In this document: in pieces, positions 23,791 to 37,077 of the stretch
How the letters are laid out: each line of letters opens with the position of its first letter
Position numbering within the stretch: the first letter of the stretch is position 1
Assembly (NCBI RefSeq): GCF_040115645.1
Contig: NC_089543.1
Location: 3,286,001-3,350,000, forward strand
Origin: Euwallacea fornicatus
Lineage: Eukaryota; Arthropoda; Insecta; Coleoptera; Curculionidae
Reading direction: 5' to 3'
Length of the DNA: 64,000 nt
Program-made: the position numbers and the translations under genes
The notes under the pieces: generated by a model
What the model was told of the DNA's origin: nothing
Seen by the model: only the letters and a program-made list of their open reading frames with translations
The model's database searches: none

Positions 23791-25861
23791 AAACATTCAC
23801 CCTTAGAGTGCCACCAAGTGATTTCCAAATTAGATTTTGTCGCGTATGTTTTACTGAGGGGGATATATTTAGAGTTTTACTGTTAAATTTCATATTTAGC
23901 GATGTAAGAAGGTGAATTGAGATCGTGTGATCTAAAGTAATGCTTAACATGTCCCACACTATTTTCCATTTAGAATTTTTGTAGTAAACCTTTTTTCATC
24001 TTTTACTTTAGCGTAAATAGTAAAGTACACTGCGACAAAGATAAGCAGTGCCACATTATTAAAAAAAAAACTACATAGAAAATTATGAAAGAAACAAAAC
24101 AAAAAAAAATTAAATATGTTTTTTGAACTGTCCCCACAGGTATTGTTATTGTTTTTGAATATTCGTTGACCAGTTACTGTTTGTCGTTTCTTAGACATTT
24201 TATATTTAATTTTTCAGGAATTTTTGAGCGACTTTCAATGATTTAACAATACATATACTTCAATTTTGATAAAAATGAATGTACGTGTACTTATTACGGT
24301 ACTATTTTTCGAGCTGACTTCCAATTTTTAAAAACTAACGCAACCGCTAACCGATTATCAAAAGTTTATAGAAAAATTTAGAATATTTCAATCTCTAACT
24401 GTTTTGCTCTAAGCCAATCCAGTCGTTTGGAGACAGTCCAAGTTTTATTGTGCTAAAATCACGTTCCAAGTGTTTCAGATCAGTTGAGAAATAATTCCTG
24501 AATGTCATCAGTCTGGGCAATTGCCCACTCTCTCTTCCAAAGACGGCAACGGTCCAAAATCGTCTAATGTTCACCAAGACACTATCCCTGACTTCAATGA
24601 TGAGGTGTTGATTATAGTGTTTCGTAAAAACATTCCACATTTTCTATGTTTACACATAACTTTATTACTCCGAATTCTTATTAAGTAAATGTAGATGTGC
24701 ACCAACCCATCGATTTTCAGATTGATACGGGATAACTCTAGACATATTTATTGCCTCCATAACAGGTTAAAACTTCAATCCCCTCAAATTCCTTTCTTAA
24801 ACTTTAAAAAGTGGTCTTTTTCGCGGAGTATTGCTTTAAAATGGGTTATAGAAAGTTTTCAGATCTAGTAGAAAATTTTCGGAGTTATTTTAACATCGCT
24901 GCTGCAACTAACTCGGAGCCAAAAAGTTTGTTTTGCTCTACTAATGTATGGAGTCAGATAACGCCACCACAATGGATCCAGATGTTCTATTCTTTGTTAT
25001 ATTCTATTTGAGTTTTATGTTGCTATGCTTATTATATACTTTTTCCATGGTAGGACGATAAAAGCAAGCGGGAAAATAAGGTGTCTGTCCCAGTCATTAT
25101 GGTTAATAGCATAATTTTCAGCTGAACTATCGATCTCGGCTCAATGTTAAATACATTTTGTATATGATACAAAAAGGCCAGGCGAATAAAAGTAAACTAA
25201 ATCGATATCCGCAGTAAGATATCTGCAGTAATACAGAACAAAGCAGGGTGTATTATCGCTGTGTTGGGTTCAGCTCTGTTGCAAAAAGAGAATTATTACA
25301 TGTGCTCTTTATAAACTTTGACAGTGAGCTAATCTATCTCAGATTTTGATGTATGATGGCTTAATTTACTGCGTGGGACCGCTTCGATTATGACGGAGTG
25401 AGCTTATAATATAAAGACCTGCTACTCCATCGAGAAATTGATGAGTGGAATTTCCATCATTCTTATTTATGGCCAACTAGATAAAAGTATCCCTAGCCCA
25501 CGTGGGGAATTTATGAGGATTTCCGCGTTCCTCGTTCTCAAATATCAAACTTCTGTTTAATTTGAGCAATGATAATTAATTGCTACCACCCAAAAAAAAT
25601 ACCGAAACCCTAACAAGCCTGAGAATATCTTCTCGAAGGAAAATAGCCCGAAAAAGTGTTGCAATTTATCTCCGCCGAGAAACATATTTACATTGCCAAA
25701 GTAATTGGAGATTTCAGAAAGTTATCCCTACCTATTGTAAGTTTGCTGTTGCTTTATTCTCCCTTTGTTCCGTTGACAAATTTAACAGTATCTCTAACGC
25801 GACGTTCCTGAAAGCATCCCAAACGTAAGTCAAATAAAATATCTCATTAAAACTTGAGACA

Positions 25862-25881
25862 CTGATAAAATATTTTATCAG
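25862..25881. repeat. perfect 20-bp palindrome
   Basis: CTGATAAAATATTTTATCAG is its own reverse complement. Possible dimeric-factor site (two GATAA words facing outward) or chance. GATA-factor binding is inference only. Confidence 0.5.
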
Positions 25882-26446
25882 CATCGCGCTCACACTTTTA
25901 CCTTGTTTATGTCCAGTTTCGAACGATTAGTTTCACTCTTCAGTATTACTTTGATGTGATATAGCGCGCAACTTGCATTCCAAAGCGAATTCTGTGTGCA
26001 TAAGCCAGATCACATAACCAGGAACGCACATCCCATTTATCCGATGCCTTTCGTTAACGAACCAATAGGTGTGGTTGATTAAGTCAAAGCTCATATCGAT
26101 TACCCGCCATTATCTAGGCGATACAAAATGTTGCTATTTTAGTTGAGGCCAGTTGTGTGTCTCGCATGTGAAAATTTGAATTTCAAAGCGCTAACTATAA
26201 TTTTCTTGTGTTTCTCTATTCTATTTCGTAAACTGGAAGCAATGGTCTAATTGACGTTTCCTATCACCCAACCAGGAAGCACAGTACATACGCAACATTT
26301 TAGCTCTTAACTGCAAGTATCAATATTGCAGCACGCAAACCTCTTTATTGTTACTGGTGCAAATCAACTCTAAGATGGATAATCATTCACTTCAGCGAAC
26401 TCGAAATGCATACGTTAATTTGAAATATAACATGTCTTTGTTTCAG

Positions 26447-26479
26447 GTGTCAATGGGCGAGAATGGAAATAAAATAATG
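26447..26479 (+). CDS. candidate 33-bp phase-0 micro-exon
   Basis: The segment follows a good pyrimidine tract and acceptor (GTCTTTGTTTCAG) and ends at a donor reading ATG/GTAAGG. It is 33 bp long, a multiple of three, and open in phase 0, encoding VSMGENGNKIM. Strand, phase and frame preservation are the same as for the stronger exon at 45996-46046, so it could be an upstream, possibly alternatively used, micro-exon of the same gene. Against it: it is so short that a chance occurrence in 64 kb is quite likely, and codon use is not distinctive. Protein family not recognised. Confidence 0.35.
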
Positions 26480-27985
26480 GTAAGGATGAACGTGTGGAAG
26501 AATTTAAATCTAGACTTTATAAAACGGGGGATTACCTTCGCAGGGTGCCCTATTCGAAAACTTACTATTGCCCTCAAATAGCTCCGAAAACATTGTTTTT
26601 ATAAAATAAAGCTTGAATCGTTGAAATATCTAGAGAAAAGTGCTGTGAAAATGTTTTAATAGAGTTTGAACAAACACTTTTAAACAATGAGCATTTCTGG
26701 AGACCACCTTGTAACTCTGAAATTGAAGAATTTTCATTTACACCTATCAAGAACGTACACGTCAGGGCGTGTGCAAAAGCTGTGGGACAAAAAACCTTCC
26801 TAAATTAGTCGTAAATATTATGAAGTTCTTTTTCACTCTATTTTCCAAGCGTTAATGTAGCTTACACATATACGAAAACTCTTAATTTATTTCCCCAGTT
26901 TATAACCCTACCAAGAATGAGAAACAGCTGTAATGTAGCATAACGCGCGAGCCGCAAATAATATTATCTTAAATGGTTATTATCTGTGAAAATATTACTA
27001 TGATCCCTTTTGTGTACACTCCAGAGGAATATTCAGGGTTAGATACCTGCCAGGGACATGTTTGGGAGTTAAGTGCATCCCTGGAGGTGTGCGAGGGGAT
27101 GATCCGCCGTCTAGATATTATGTGGACCACCCAAGGGCACATTATCTTTAGTGGATGGCCATATTCCTAAATTCTAATTAGAGCGTGTACGCGGATATAA
27201 TTAAGGTCAACAATTGTTAATGGTTCTCCTAAAAGGTTTTTATTTAATTAGTTTTATTTATTTTAAAGGCTCTAGCGAACTTGTTCTTAATGTTATTTTA
27301 CCCGTCCCTGCTCAATATTTGCGATGAAGCTTAAATTACTAAAGATGTGAAAAGGTACGAATTTGCTACGCATCATAGAGACCGACCGATTAGGAAATTA
27401 CTTCGGAAGATCTAATAAATCCAATTTTGTTGGCGAAATTGTGTAATTTTAAAGTGGTAGCGCATTCTTGGCCAAGTTATACATTGGTTGTTCCAGCGCT
27501 TAATAGGTCCTCAGCAAAGCTAATTAAATTGCTTACCATTTTCCGAACTCTAATGACATCTTCAAGGTATATTTAAGGCAGTGTGACTATTCTTATTTTT
27601 TTAGGCAATTTAGTAAAAACTTATATACAACTTGGTTCAAGAAGAAACTTAAAAATGTGCAATATGACGTGGACCAAAGAAAAGGATCGTTAATTTATAA
27701 CGACAATAGGTCATTTTTAAGTAGCATCGTATTATAAGCAAATTTTCATATTGATCATTTCAGCGCTTAATAGCCGCTAGGAAAAGGGAATCAAGTTATT
27801 TTTATGGACCATTATTTGAATATTAAAAGAGGCCTCAGTCTATACTTATTTTCGTCCCTCTTCGTTGTATAATACTTACATGTTCAAACTCTACTCCAAG
27901 TATGTCATATCTTAAACATAACAAACAACCGTTCCGTTACATAAAACATATCCAGAATACAACGAGAGTTACATTCCATCAAAGT

Positions 27986-28255
27986 TTACCCCAAATTTCC
28001 CCCAAAAGTTATTTCTGCGCTTGACAAAAACTGAACTTCTTTAGGTAATGCACCCTGACTAACCAAAAACCCCTTGTTCCGAATAGCTCTGTTCGTAGCA
28101 GTTAGGGTGTTTTCGGTATAACAAAGCTCGGCATTGTATTTGCCATTTGCACAGGTCGAGGCAGCTTGAGGGCAAATTATAGCCCCAAATTTACCCCAAA
28201 CTTCTTTCCGCGTTTTTGAAAACCTCTCAAAATTTGTATGTGGTAAATTAGGCAT
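27986..28255 (-). CDS. 89-codon open frame, unknown, possibly repeat-derived
   Basis: The minus-strand frame starts at an ATG and has a protein-like composition (Cys, Ala, Asn, Glu), for example CPQAASTCANGKYNAELCYT. Its two ends are related in DNA: the segment near 28185-28225 and the segment near 27990-28035 share the pattern TTTGGGG-AAATTTGGGG next to a CGC-GAAA word (minus strand). The frame therefore spans one unit and the start of a second unit of a repeat of about 195 bp. That makes a repeat origin as likely as a gene. No signal peptide, membrane segment or known motif is visible. Confidence 0.2.
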   Translation of the reverse strand: MPNLPHTNFERFSKTRKEVWGKFGAIICPQAASTCANGKYNAELCYTENTLTATNRAIRNKGFLVSQGALPKEVQFLSSAEITFGGNLG

Positions 28256-29169
28256 TATGGCAAGGGTTAGCCGGTCGCAGTTTTAATGTAACTAAGGGCG
28301 CAGTGCTTTTAAATTTTAAGAAATATACATTTTGATAGCGGAGTCTTAATGGGAGTTTTTGCTTTCGGGGAAAGTTTTACTTCTGTTTTTCATATAAAGA
28401 GCACGTTATTTCCTTCAACATTTTCTGGTGAATATTATCAGGGAAGCCTAATTCCCGTTTCACAGAACTCTAACATTTTGTGATCTTCAAGCTGACGAAG
28501 TTTACACATCCAGAGCCTTCTGGCTCGTCAATTATTTTTAGGCGCGGATTGTCTTTTGGGCTTTAATTAAAAGAAGTGCGCCACAAAATGAGGGTTTGGC
28601 CCTTTCACAAATTAATAAAACGATATTTTCAAACCTAAGAACTTCTCTCATCGTCTTAAACAAACTCAACCTTTAATCAACACTAATGCAATTAAATAAA
28701 TCAAAAGACGTAAATCTACATAAGCAGCATGAACAAAAACGCTTCTCGAAAGTTTATTTCATTTCCTGGGTGTCCGCATTTCACTATCGACCAACGTAAT
28801 CTCGATGGTTATGCATAAATTGGTTTTCAAACATAGCAGTTAAGATTTCGTGACTGTAAATCCGCTAAATGGAAGATAAATCTGCTAAGCTTTTGAAAAG
28901 CTCACAACAAAAGTTTCTGTTTATCAAGGCTTGGATTTAAAGATATTCGACCAGTTTGAAAAGAGTTTGAATGTGTCTGTGTAAATGCAGGACTGGACGA
29001 GGGTGAGCTCTGATAATTTATTTAACATGCGATGTTTTAAAATTTGCTTAAGGCTATTTTATTACGTTCCTGAAAGAGTACTATGAATTATACACGAGAA
29101 CCCAAAAAAAATGTCCACATTTTGCTTGTTTTCACTTTTCTCATTACTCGATATGACAAATTTGCAACT

Positions 29170-29213
29170 AATTCGTAATGATGTGTATTACGAGTCATAC
29201 ACAATTACGAATT
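29170..29213. repeat. imperfect inverted repeat
   Basis: AATTCGTAATGATGTGTA and, 10 bp on, TACACAATTACGAATT pair over about 16 bp with a short bulge. A small hairpin of unknown role. Confidence 0.5.
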
Positions 29214-31603
29214 GATAAAATGTATCACGGCTCAAACTAATTTTTGTTCAGAGTGATTTACAATGAGGTTTCACTTTAAATAGCTTTTGCTCTGCATGAA
29301 AATTATTGTTGTATATCAAATTGCTTTGTTTAAATTTTGCTGTTTCTGTTAGATGTGTGGTAACAGATTTTAAATAACGTTTCTCTTCACTGAAGTTCTC
29401 GAGTTACCAAGATTTTTCCGGATATATTCGGAGTTTATCAATTTTCAAAACGATGCTTTGTTGAGCTCCAAATTATGTTACTGGCCAATTTCGGGCATCC
29501 TGTGCACAAACTCATCATATATGGATTGGGCGGAAGTTCTGAAATAAAAAATTCATGAATATCAAATGCCAATTTTACGCAGAACTGCCAACAACATCTC
29601 CTCTGAAAAGGGAAGAAGAACCTGCCAAACTTTTAACTTATCTATTTACTCACCCAATCAAAGAGCAGCCATAAAATCCAGGAAAACCCCTTACTTGTTG
29701 ATACAAAACTCGTATTAAGTATTTATAAACGAAAATTGCGATACAGACCCCTAAATAAGTTAATATTTCATTTAACTGGAAAAAGAACGTAAAAGAAAGT
29801 TTGATGGAAATTTAAGGTATATTTGGCGTAACAAAGCAGGTAATAATTTGTTAGAGCCAGCATTGTCATTAGACCATAAATTTCTAATAAATTTTCAATA
29901 ATTTTTTCTCAATATTTGGCGTTATTACCTAATTACAGTGGAAGTTGTATTCGTACAATTCTTATGGTTGATAAACTATTCATGAAATTGAAATCAAATC
30001 GAAAAATCTTCCTTCGTGGACGTATTCCATTTTTGAAATTCGTTTTAAATTGCAGCTGTTATTGGAATTATTTATATGGTCATGGAAACTAATCAAAAAT
30101 AAATGAACCGCCAACTTCACGTGCTAGTAATTTCCAATAGTGTTGTGGAGGCTAGTCATGAATCTCTGAGTTTGACATCGAATTTAATTAATCATTTCGT
30201 TAATAGATATTAAAGTTGGCCAGACAGAGTAAAGTGTAATGAAATTCTAATTATTATTTTATCTTCTCCATTAAAAAAGGCCTTTGTGTGTTGGAAAATA
30301 CTTTTTTCAATTAAAAAGTTACTTAACTAGCTGCAATATAGTTAGTGCTTGGCATAAAACAGGAAGGATAAATTGGCACAGCCAGAATAGCTTATGAATG
30401 CATTTCCGGTATGAACTATCTCCAAATTAAGTATATTCTGTGTTGGTTTTATTTTTATTTCCAAAAATTTCCGAACTTTATGTACTCTAAAAGCCTGTCA
30501 TTGAAGATTCTAACGGACAGACGATTCTCATATTTTACGCTTTCATATTTTGCGGCCCATCACGTTGACAAATAATCGTGCTCATCAGGCACGCTTTATC
30601 TGCCCAAGTAAAAGGCAGGAAGCACAAAAAGTGTGGAAAAGTCACGTCAAGATTATTAAATTTGAGAAAATGTGAAAATATTCTTATGTTACATTACACA
30701 TTTTTTACAACTTCAATTAAAATGTGAAATTAAATTTTATTGCGTATAAGACTGTTTACTGATAATTCAGCCACTTAAAAGCTATTTCTACAAACCAATT
30801 AGCAGGCTGTAGGCGCGAGACGTAATTGAAAAATTCCCCCAGATGACAAATTCCTCCCAATTGTCCCTTGAAAAAAATAAAGAGCTCCTGTCAAGCGAAA
30901 AAGCTACCGAGTCTTCTTATAGATTAGAGTAAACTCCGTTAAATTGCTGAGGGCGTTGGTAAGGGAAAAATAATATTTTATTCTTTTTTGAATACTAAAT
31001 TAGGGTGGGTTATTAATTTCCGCTGAGAGGTTATTGTCGGGGGAAATTTAAGCGTCTTTTGTCCTTGCGGTGTATCATATTCAATAAAAGTTGAGACAAA
31101 TATTATTAGCTTTTCCCTCAGTGCTTTAGACTTATTTCAATACTTTTAATGGATCTCCCTTCAGGCGTTATAATCAATACCATTTTATTGTTGTTTAATT
31201 GTACTAGCGAATCTCAAATCTCCTTATAGCATTTTAAATATTTTCCTAACGGTAAAATTGACACGTATCAAAGAGTAACTAAACGTTTATCTAGAGAATC
31301 TCTATCGAGCACCTTTTCGATGATCCATAAGTATGTTATGTTCACAAAATTTATGAAAACTGCATGCATCAGGTGAGCAACACACCAGAAAATCCCGAAA
31401 ACGATTTTAAAAAAATGCCCAATCACCCCGGTACTGAAGTAAGTTAAACTGGTAAAACTAATTAAAGATTTCGAGAGAGAATGAGGAGACATTACCAGCT
31501 GAGTGATGTGAAAATGACTATCTAATGTCACAAATTGATTGTGATATTAACGAACCGTGATATTCATGTGAGAAATGTTTGTATTTTTTTCTACATTAAT
31601 ATA

Positions 31604-32119
31604 TAGGGTGTCCCGAACGTACTGGGACGAGGAGCAATGGCAGATTCGTATCATCAAAATATTATGATTAAGCGTAATTGTTGCATTTCGATAATTAATA
31701 TTAAAAAAAAGGCACAGAGTGTGAAAGCTTAAATTCTATGTTGGTTTTATTTCATATCTTCATAGCTTTTTGTCCTATGGTGCTGAAATTTAGTATATGA
31801 GAGTGTTCAGATGTGGCAAACAACTTCGTTCTAGCGATTTTATTGTAGTTAATAGGGGGCGCCATTAGAAACCGTCTTAGGTAGTTAAAAGGGCTCCAAT
31901 TTGTTTCTACGCATCTTCACTAATCCTATTAATAAAAAATATTATTCTGTTTAACATTCTAGATAAACAAGGTATACTTATTATTACAAGTTTAGTAATT
32001 TAACACCCTGCATCTTTATTAATATTAACTTTCGGAATACAATAATTGCCCTAAATCTCAATAATTTTATGGCAGGAATCTGCTGTTGCTACTTGTCCCA
32101 TTAAGTTTAGGACACATTT
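31604..32119. mobile_element. MITE-like element, Tc1/mariner type
   Basis: The left end (after TA at 31602-31603) reads TAGGGTGTCCCGAACGTACT, then GGGACGAGGAGCAATGGCAG, then ATTC. The right end, read in reverse complement (before TA at 32120-32121), reads AAATGTGTCCTAAACTTAAT, then GGGACAAGTAGCAACAGCAG, then ATTC. These imperfect inverted ends of about 45 bp and the TA flanks fit a Tc1/mariner-derived miniature element of about 516 bp. No transposase piece is present inside. Arms have diverged, so it is an old insertion. Confidence 0.75.
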
Positions 32120-35100
32120 TATAAAATTATAATGATTTATAAACAAGTTTTCCGTAGTGAATGTTTGTCGACAGGAAATATCCGCATTACCGAAGCTCTA
32201 GCTTTAAAATGTAAAGAAGAAGCCATAAAAGACGACCAAAGTTATCTCATAATTAATCTTTATCCGAAATTCAAACAGAGCAACGTAAACAATCTTATCA
32301 AATGCTAAAAACAGAGTCTCAACTAAACATTTCCTTCTGTGTACACTTTGACTGAAGATTAGAACTTGATCCTATTAAATCCTTTATAAAGTTTCAAAAC
32401 GCTCTGCACTCAATTTATCGTTTTCGTTCTGTGTTGGGTTCAACACTCACAAATCTGCTAATATTTACGTAGGATCCATCGACAAACAGCCGATACGAGC
32501 CCAGTGTTAATTGATCTTCTTCAAGACTTTTTACGCTTTTAAAAGGTTTTTGCAAATAAAAGGTTAAATATTAACGGGAGTTTGAGATTGAAAGAAACGG
32601 CAATTGCAGCTTTTGTTGTTTTTTACGATATTTTGTGGTTAAAAAAGTGAAACACAAATATTCAAGATATTCCTCTTTAAAATGATCTCTGAGAACGAAT
32701 GACATCATAGAATTCGAAATTAAAAGGACGGTCAAAAATGAAAACATTTCTTAGACCGAAAATGGCTGTGCGTCTCGTAACTCAAAATGTGTCAATGAGA
32801 ATTGTTTCACGGAAAAAATAGATTCTCAAAAAGATCATTAACGTGATGAACAATAAAAATTAATAAACTTTCTTTACACGCAGCTTTGTTTGACCCCTTT
32901 GATGATATGTTTCAAACATTCATTGCGGATAATCGTTGTGACAACATGAAAAATTATCCGGAAATTGAATAGGAACCTGATAAATTTCACAAAACTACAT
33001 TCGGGAGCATCCCGTCAAAACAAAAAGCTATTATTTCCAGCGCCAGAAAAAATCAGGTTGTCACGTACACCTAAATCATTTTATCTGTTAAAGCCAAACC
33101 AGGAAGATATAAAAAGTCTTAACGGCTTCCATTTGGTCCTTCACGCTAAAACATTTTTGATCCTTTTCCCTTAGAGATTTGTCGCCTGTCAATCCTAATA
33201 AAAATGGCGAGAAGTTAAAAATCCCTGACAGGTTTAACCTTTAATGCTTTTCAACAAGTCATTACTTCAGAAAGGGGGGGCGTAAAAGTTTTCGTTAAGT
33301 ACTAATTATTTCTTCAGTGGTTAAGTATCGATTTAACGCAAGGTTGAAAAGAACCAGTAAACAGAAAATTGAGGAAAATGGATTTGTTTCGCTAAATGCC
33401 TCATTGAGAAATAAACAACACTAAAGGGGTTATTTTATTCATGACATCGATTATTTATAAAAGAGGAAAGGCTGAGATCAATTATTCATGAATTATCATC
33501 GAGAAACCCGTTTGTGTTATAAACACTTAATTAGAGAAATCGTTTTCAACTGAAGTGGCTGTTTTCGAACTTTATTGCCGAGTTAAACCTGAGAAATTCA
33601 ATCTTGTATATTCCATTTACTTATTTAATAAATTTCGTTCAATTTACTTTCGGAAAACAAAGCGAAGTAAAGTGCCAGTAACCAATCGCCATCAAGACTG
33701 TCTTGTTAAATTTTGTGAAGTTGCTTTGCCTAACATTCTCCCCTTTACGTCTGAAATCGTGTGTTGCTCTCCGATTTATTTAACTCGATTTGAAGTTAAT
33801 CTTCCGGTATTTATTACTTTCCAATATTCAGAAGCACCACTTAAAATTCATTCAGGAACGAGATCATTTTATGTTGGGAACAGTCTTCACAATCGAAACC
33901 TCCCTTATGTCTGAAAAGATTACCCTCTTCGGATGGACCTTGCCCGTTATCCTTTACATGGGCATTTAATTAATCTAGCAAGTAACAGAGTTCGAAGCGA
34001 AAACCAACTATTATTAATAGAATGCGCCGACGTTATCCCAGTTTAGCACTAAACTAGGAAAACTGAATTTAGTGCACTGTGACTTGGTTTTAAATTATTG
34101 TTATTACAAAATATTTAATAATTAGGGCAGAACCAAAGGCTCACTGCTTCGAGCTCTGTAAACTTTACTAATCAGTAAATGTTCATCTCCTCTCATTACT
34201 TAGCAATTAGGTACGTGGTCCACCTTCTTTGAGCATAATTTGATTCTGCTGGCAGTACAGCAGAAGGCGTACACTTACTACTTAATGTTGTTATTAAAAT
34301 CTTACTCTTGCCAAGGCTAATAAAACTTTCGAGGGAAGTTTCTTTCTGGATTATGCGAAATTTTTTGCAGGCCAAACTACTTGTAAAACTATAAAAACAC
34401 GCCCAGTTTATTTTTCCGAAATTATAATTTCCAGACGATTTGCTGCCACCGTATCACCTTATTCCCCTCAATATTTTTATATCCCAAACATCTGGTCTAA
34501 ATTCAAAACACGAGTTTCGTATTGCGGGAATCGATTCGATACCGGCTGACAAAACCTTCCCCGAATATATCAAACCACATCTTCTTTTAAAGTCGTTTTT
34601 CCGGGCAACTTGACAAAACAATTTGCATCGGTTATTAGGTGGTTGATATAGTGGTGTCTGGAAATTTTCTGTTGTCTTTTTCAACTGAGAAAGTAGTAAA
34701 AATAAAGAGCCTTGGACAAAAGATTTGGGATTTCTGTGTCCGTATCCCCTAAGTTGGAAGTAGAAATTACAACTCGAGAAGGAATGTGGCTTGGAGCTCA
34801 TAGCATCAATGCAAAATGTTTCAATTGGTATTCATTGAATTGGTGTATTAAGAGTACCTATGTCCATGCGTTTAAATTATTGATTCTTTGTTCTAGATAC
34901 AGAATTTGCTTGGTCGGCAATTAAACGATTTCTTTAGGAGTAGAGCGAAATAACGTGCTAACCAAAGAACACACTTATTGTATCTTGAAATAAAAGATGG
35001 ATAAATGTTTTATCGGGCGGATACAAAGGAACTAATGTTTATATTGTTTTTCTCAAAAATATAAATTCAATTTAAGAATTTCTTTGACCTGCAAAATCAC

Positions 35101-37077
35101 ATGATTTTTTCCTTTATCATGGAGTCGGTCTCTTCTCTGGGTTTTATATTCTCTGCGTTTGATATGTTTTTTTTTCATATACAGCATAATCGCATTCGCA
35201 GACTTTAGCCTCCTCCATTTGAAAGTAGTAGTAATTAAGTGACAATTTATTTTGTTCTTTATCGTCTCCTCGACATGATGATCATAGATATCCCAAATTA
35301 AATAGAAGCGAAGATACTCGGCCTTAGAAATAATTCACTTTAAATTCAAACTATTCGCATTTGAAGAAGAATAAGTCCAACATTATTCTGGATTTCGTTA
35401 AAAAAAGCAAGAATTCTGCTCAGAATATCGTTGAACTCTGAGGTATGAATAGATACACGCAGTTACTGTTCTCAACGTAGATAGAGAGCTTTCAGTTTAA
35501 TTCGAAGGTTATGACCAAGATCAAATTATTCAAAATATCCTCTCCATTTGAACGACGACCATGGATATATCAAATATTATGTAGATTATCTCAAAGATAA
35601 ATCTAATAAAAGAGAGGGAAACAAGAATACCGACAAGAACAGAAAAACGGTTAAAATGGTTTTCTGGGGAAAAATGAGGCCAAAGCTTATAAAACCATAA
35701 ACTGCAAATTGATTATTGTACATATGCCAACTATTATCAAAAACGTACCCCGGTTGGAAATATACAGATAAAACTGAATAGTCGTTTTGAATATCTAAAT
35801 CCGGAAGTATTTTCTTTACTTAGCATTAAGTAAATGCATCTAATTTGAGAATATTGATTGAATCGAAAGTAATAGAATATTAATTTGAAATAAGAGATCA
35901 ATGACAGTAGTTGAATTTAGTAGGACTCACAAGTCAATTAGAGAATTACTTCGTGCATATTGCAGCTCTATTTCCATACCATATTTACTTAGCAGAATGA
36001 AAACCATAACGAAAAAATACCCTTTCTCAGTTTACGAAAATATATCATCTTGGGGATATATGAACTTAAAAATACTCGATACGCTGAATTAATATTTGAT
36101 TCACCAATGGACTTTTTACTATGTATTTAGAGCGATTGACAATCCCCTTTTCTTTCCGGGTAACTAGGAATATTGGTGCAATGAAAAAGTGGCTGCTATA
36201 CTTACTTAATATTCCGGGGTATAATAAAGTCAGTATATTTTCCGGCGTGCAATACGGAAATGAGGGAAGTCTAATTTGTAATGGAGGAAGGAATGGTCTA
36301 GATATCAAACCATTCGAACTTTGCTGATTTGACACGGAAAAAAATTTCGAATGTATTGCATTTCCAAGATTCATAACGAGATGAATGCCAAATAGTAACG
36401 AAAAATACATACATAGTATATGGATTTCTGGACGGCGGACAAAAGAGATAACAACGTAAATGCGTGTCAGCTAATGCTCTGAGAATCGGTCGACACCTGA
36501 AAGTTTCATACGAACATGTTAAAAATTGCAACCAACCAAAATTGGCATATCAGCTATAACGATAAAGAAGATTACAATATGCAAATAAAACACGCTAAAA
36601 GACATAAAATACTTCTACTATAGAAGATCGTGAAAACGTATCAAAGGTAATTTGGTCAAAGGTTCTTGGCAGGTACAAAAATTTTGGGAAGGACGTATTA
36701 AAGAATGTCGGAAATAATGTAGAAGATATCCGGTGACAAAAATGTTCCTACTTACTTTGGATCTTATTTTGTAACCATAACGCGTGAGCGGTTAAGAGAA
36801 ACTTTTCTATAAGGGAAGCCATACGAATGTTCCCTGCTGGCCAGGCAACTGCAGAAAGCTTTTATTTTCTTCCATATGACGACAATGAAATAGTCAAAAT
36901 TATATTAAATTAAAAAAACAAAAACAAAAATTGCGTCGCTGATGGCTGTATAGCCGTGAAAGTTTTGAAAAAAGTAAAATTATGTATTGTCGAGCATTTA
37001 GCATAATTTACCCGTGACTTATAAATTTGTAAACATTTTTTATAGACATCCACATAAGGAAGTTTCGGAACTAATTT
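32120..37077. other. non-coding, no recognisable gene
   Basis: Several open frames of 110-120 codons occur by chance (33555-33914 plus, 34454-34801 minus, 36066-36410 minus). None shows a known motif, consistent codon bias or splice context. Likely intron or intergenic, perhaps with transposon debris from 36100 on. Confidence 0.4.

Larger units (their letters stand above)
22354..26446. other. non-coding, with second copy of the dispersed repeat
   Basis: No gene recognised. Holds a 15-A run at 23324-23338, the reverse-oriented dispersed repeat near 23655-23790, and a perfect 20-bp palindrome at 25862-25881. An 82-codon plus frame at 25580-25828 ends next to a GTAAGT word but has no convincing acceptor or motif. 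Confidence 0.45.
26480..31603. other. non-coding with small repeats
   Basis: Apart from the candidate frame at 27986-28255 and the inverted repeat at 29170-29213, nothing recognisable. A hairpin-like pair of words, CCAGGGACATG and GTGCATCCCTGG, occurs near 27050-27085. Confidence 0.4.

Noticed and set aside
30912..30950. 36-bp open segment between TTCTTATAG and TTG/GTAAGG
   Set aside because: Codon content is that of random A+T-rich DNA. It shows how easily micro-exon-like segments arise by chance.
33555..33914. 119-codon plus-strand frame
   Set aside because: Phe/Tyr/Ile-rich with no family motif or splice context. Several frames of this size are expected by chance in 384 kb of six-frame sequence.
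34454..34801. 115-codon minus-strand frame
   Set aside because: No recognisable domain, and codon use does not differ from surrounding DNA.
36066..36410. 114-codon minus-strand frame overlapping a 68-codon plus frame
   Set aside because: No motif on either strand. Overlapping long frames on opposite strands point to local base composition rather than a gene.
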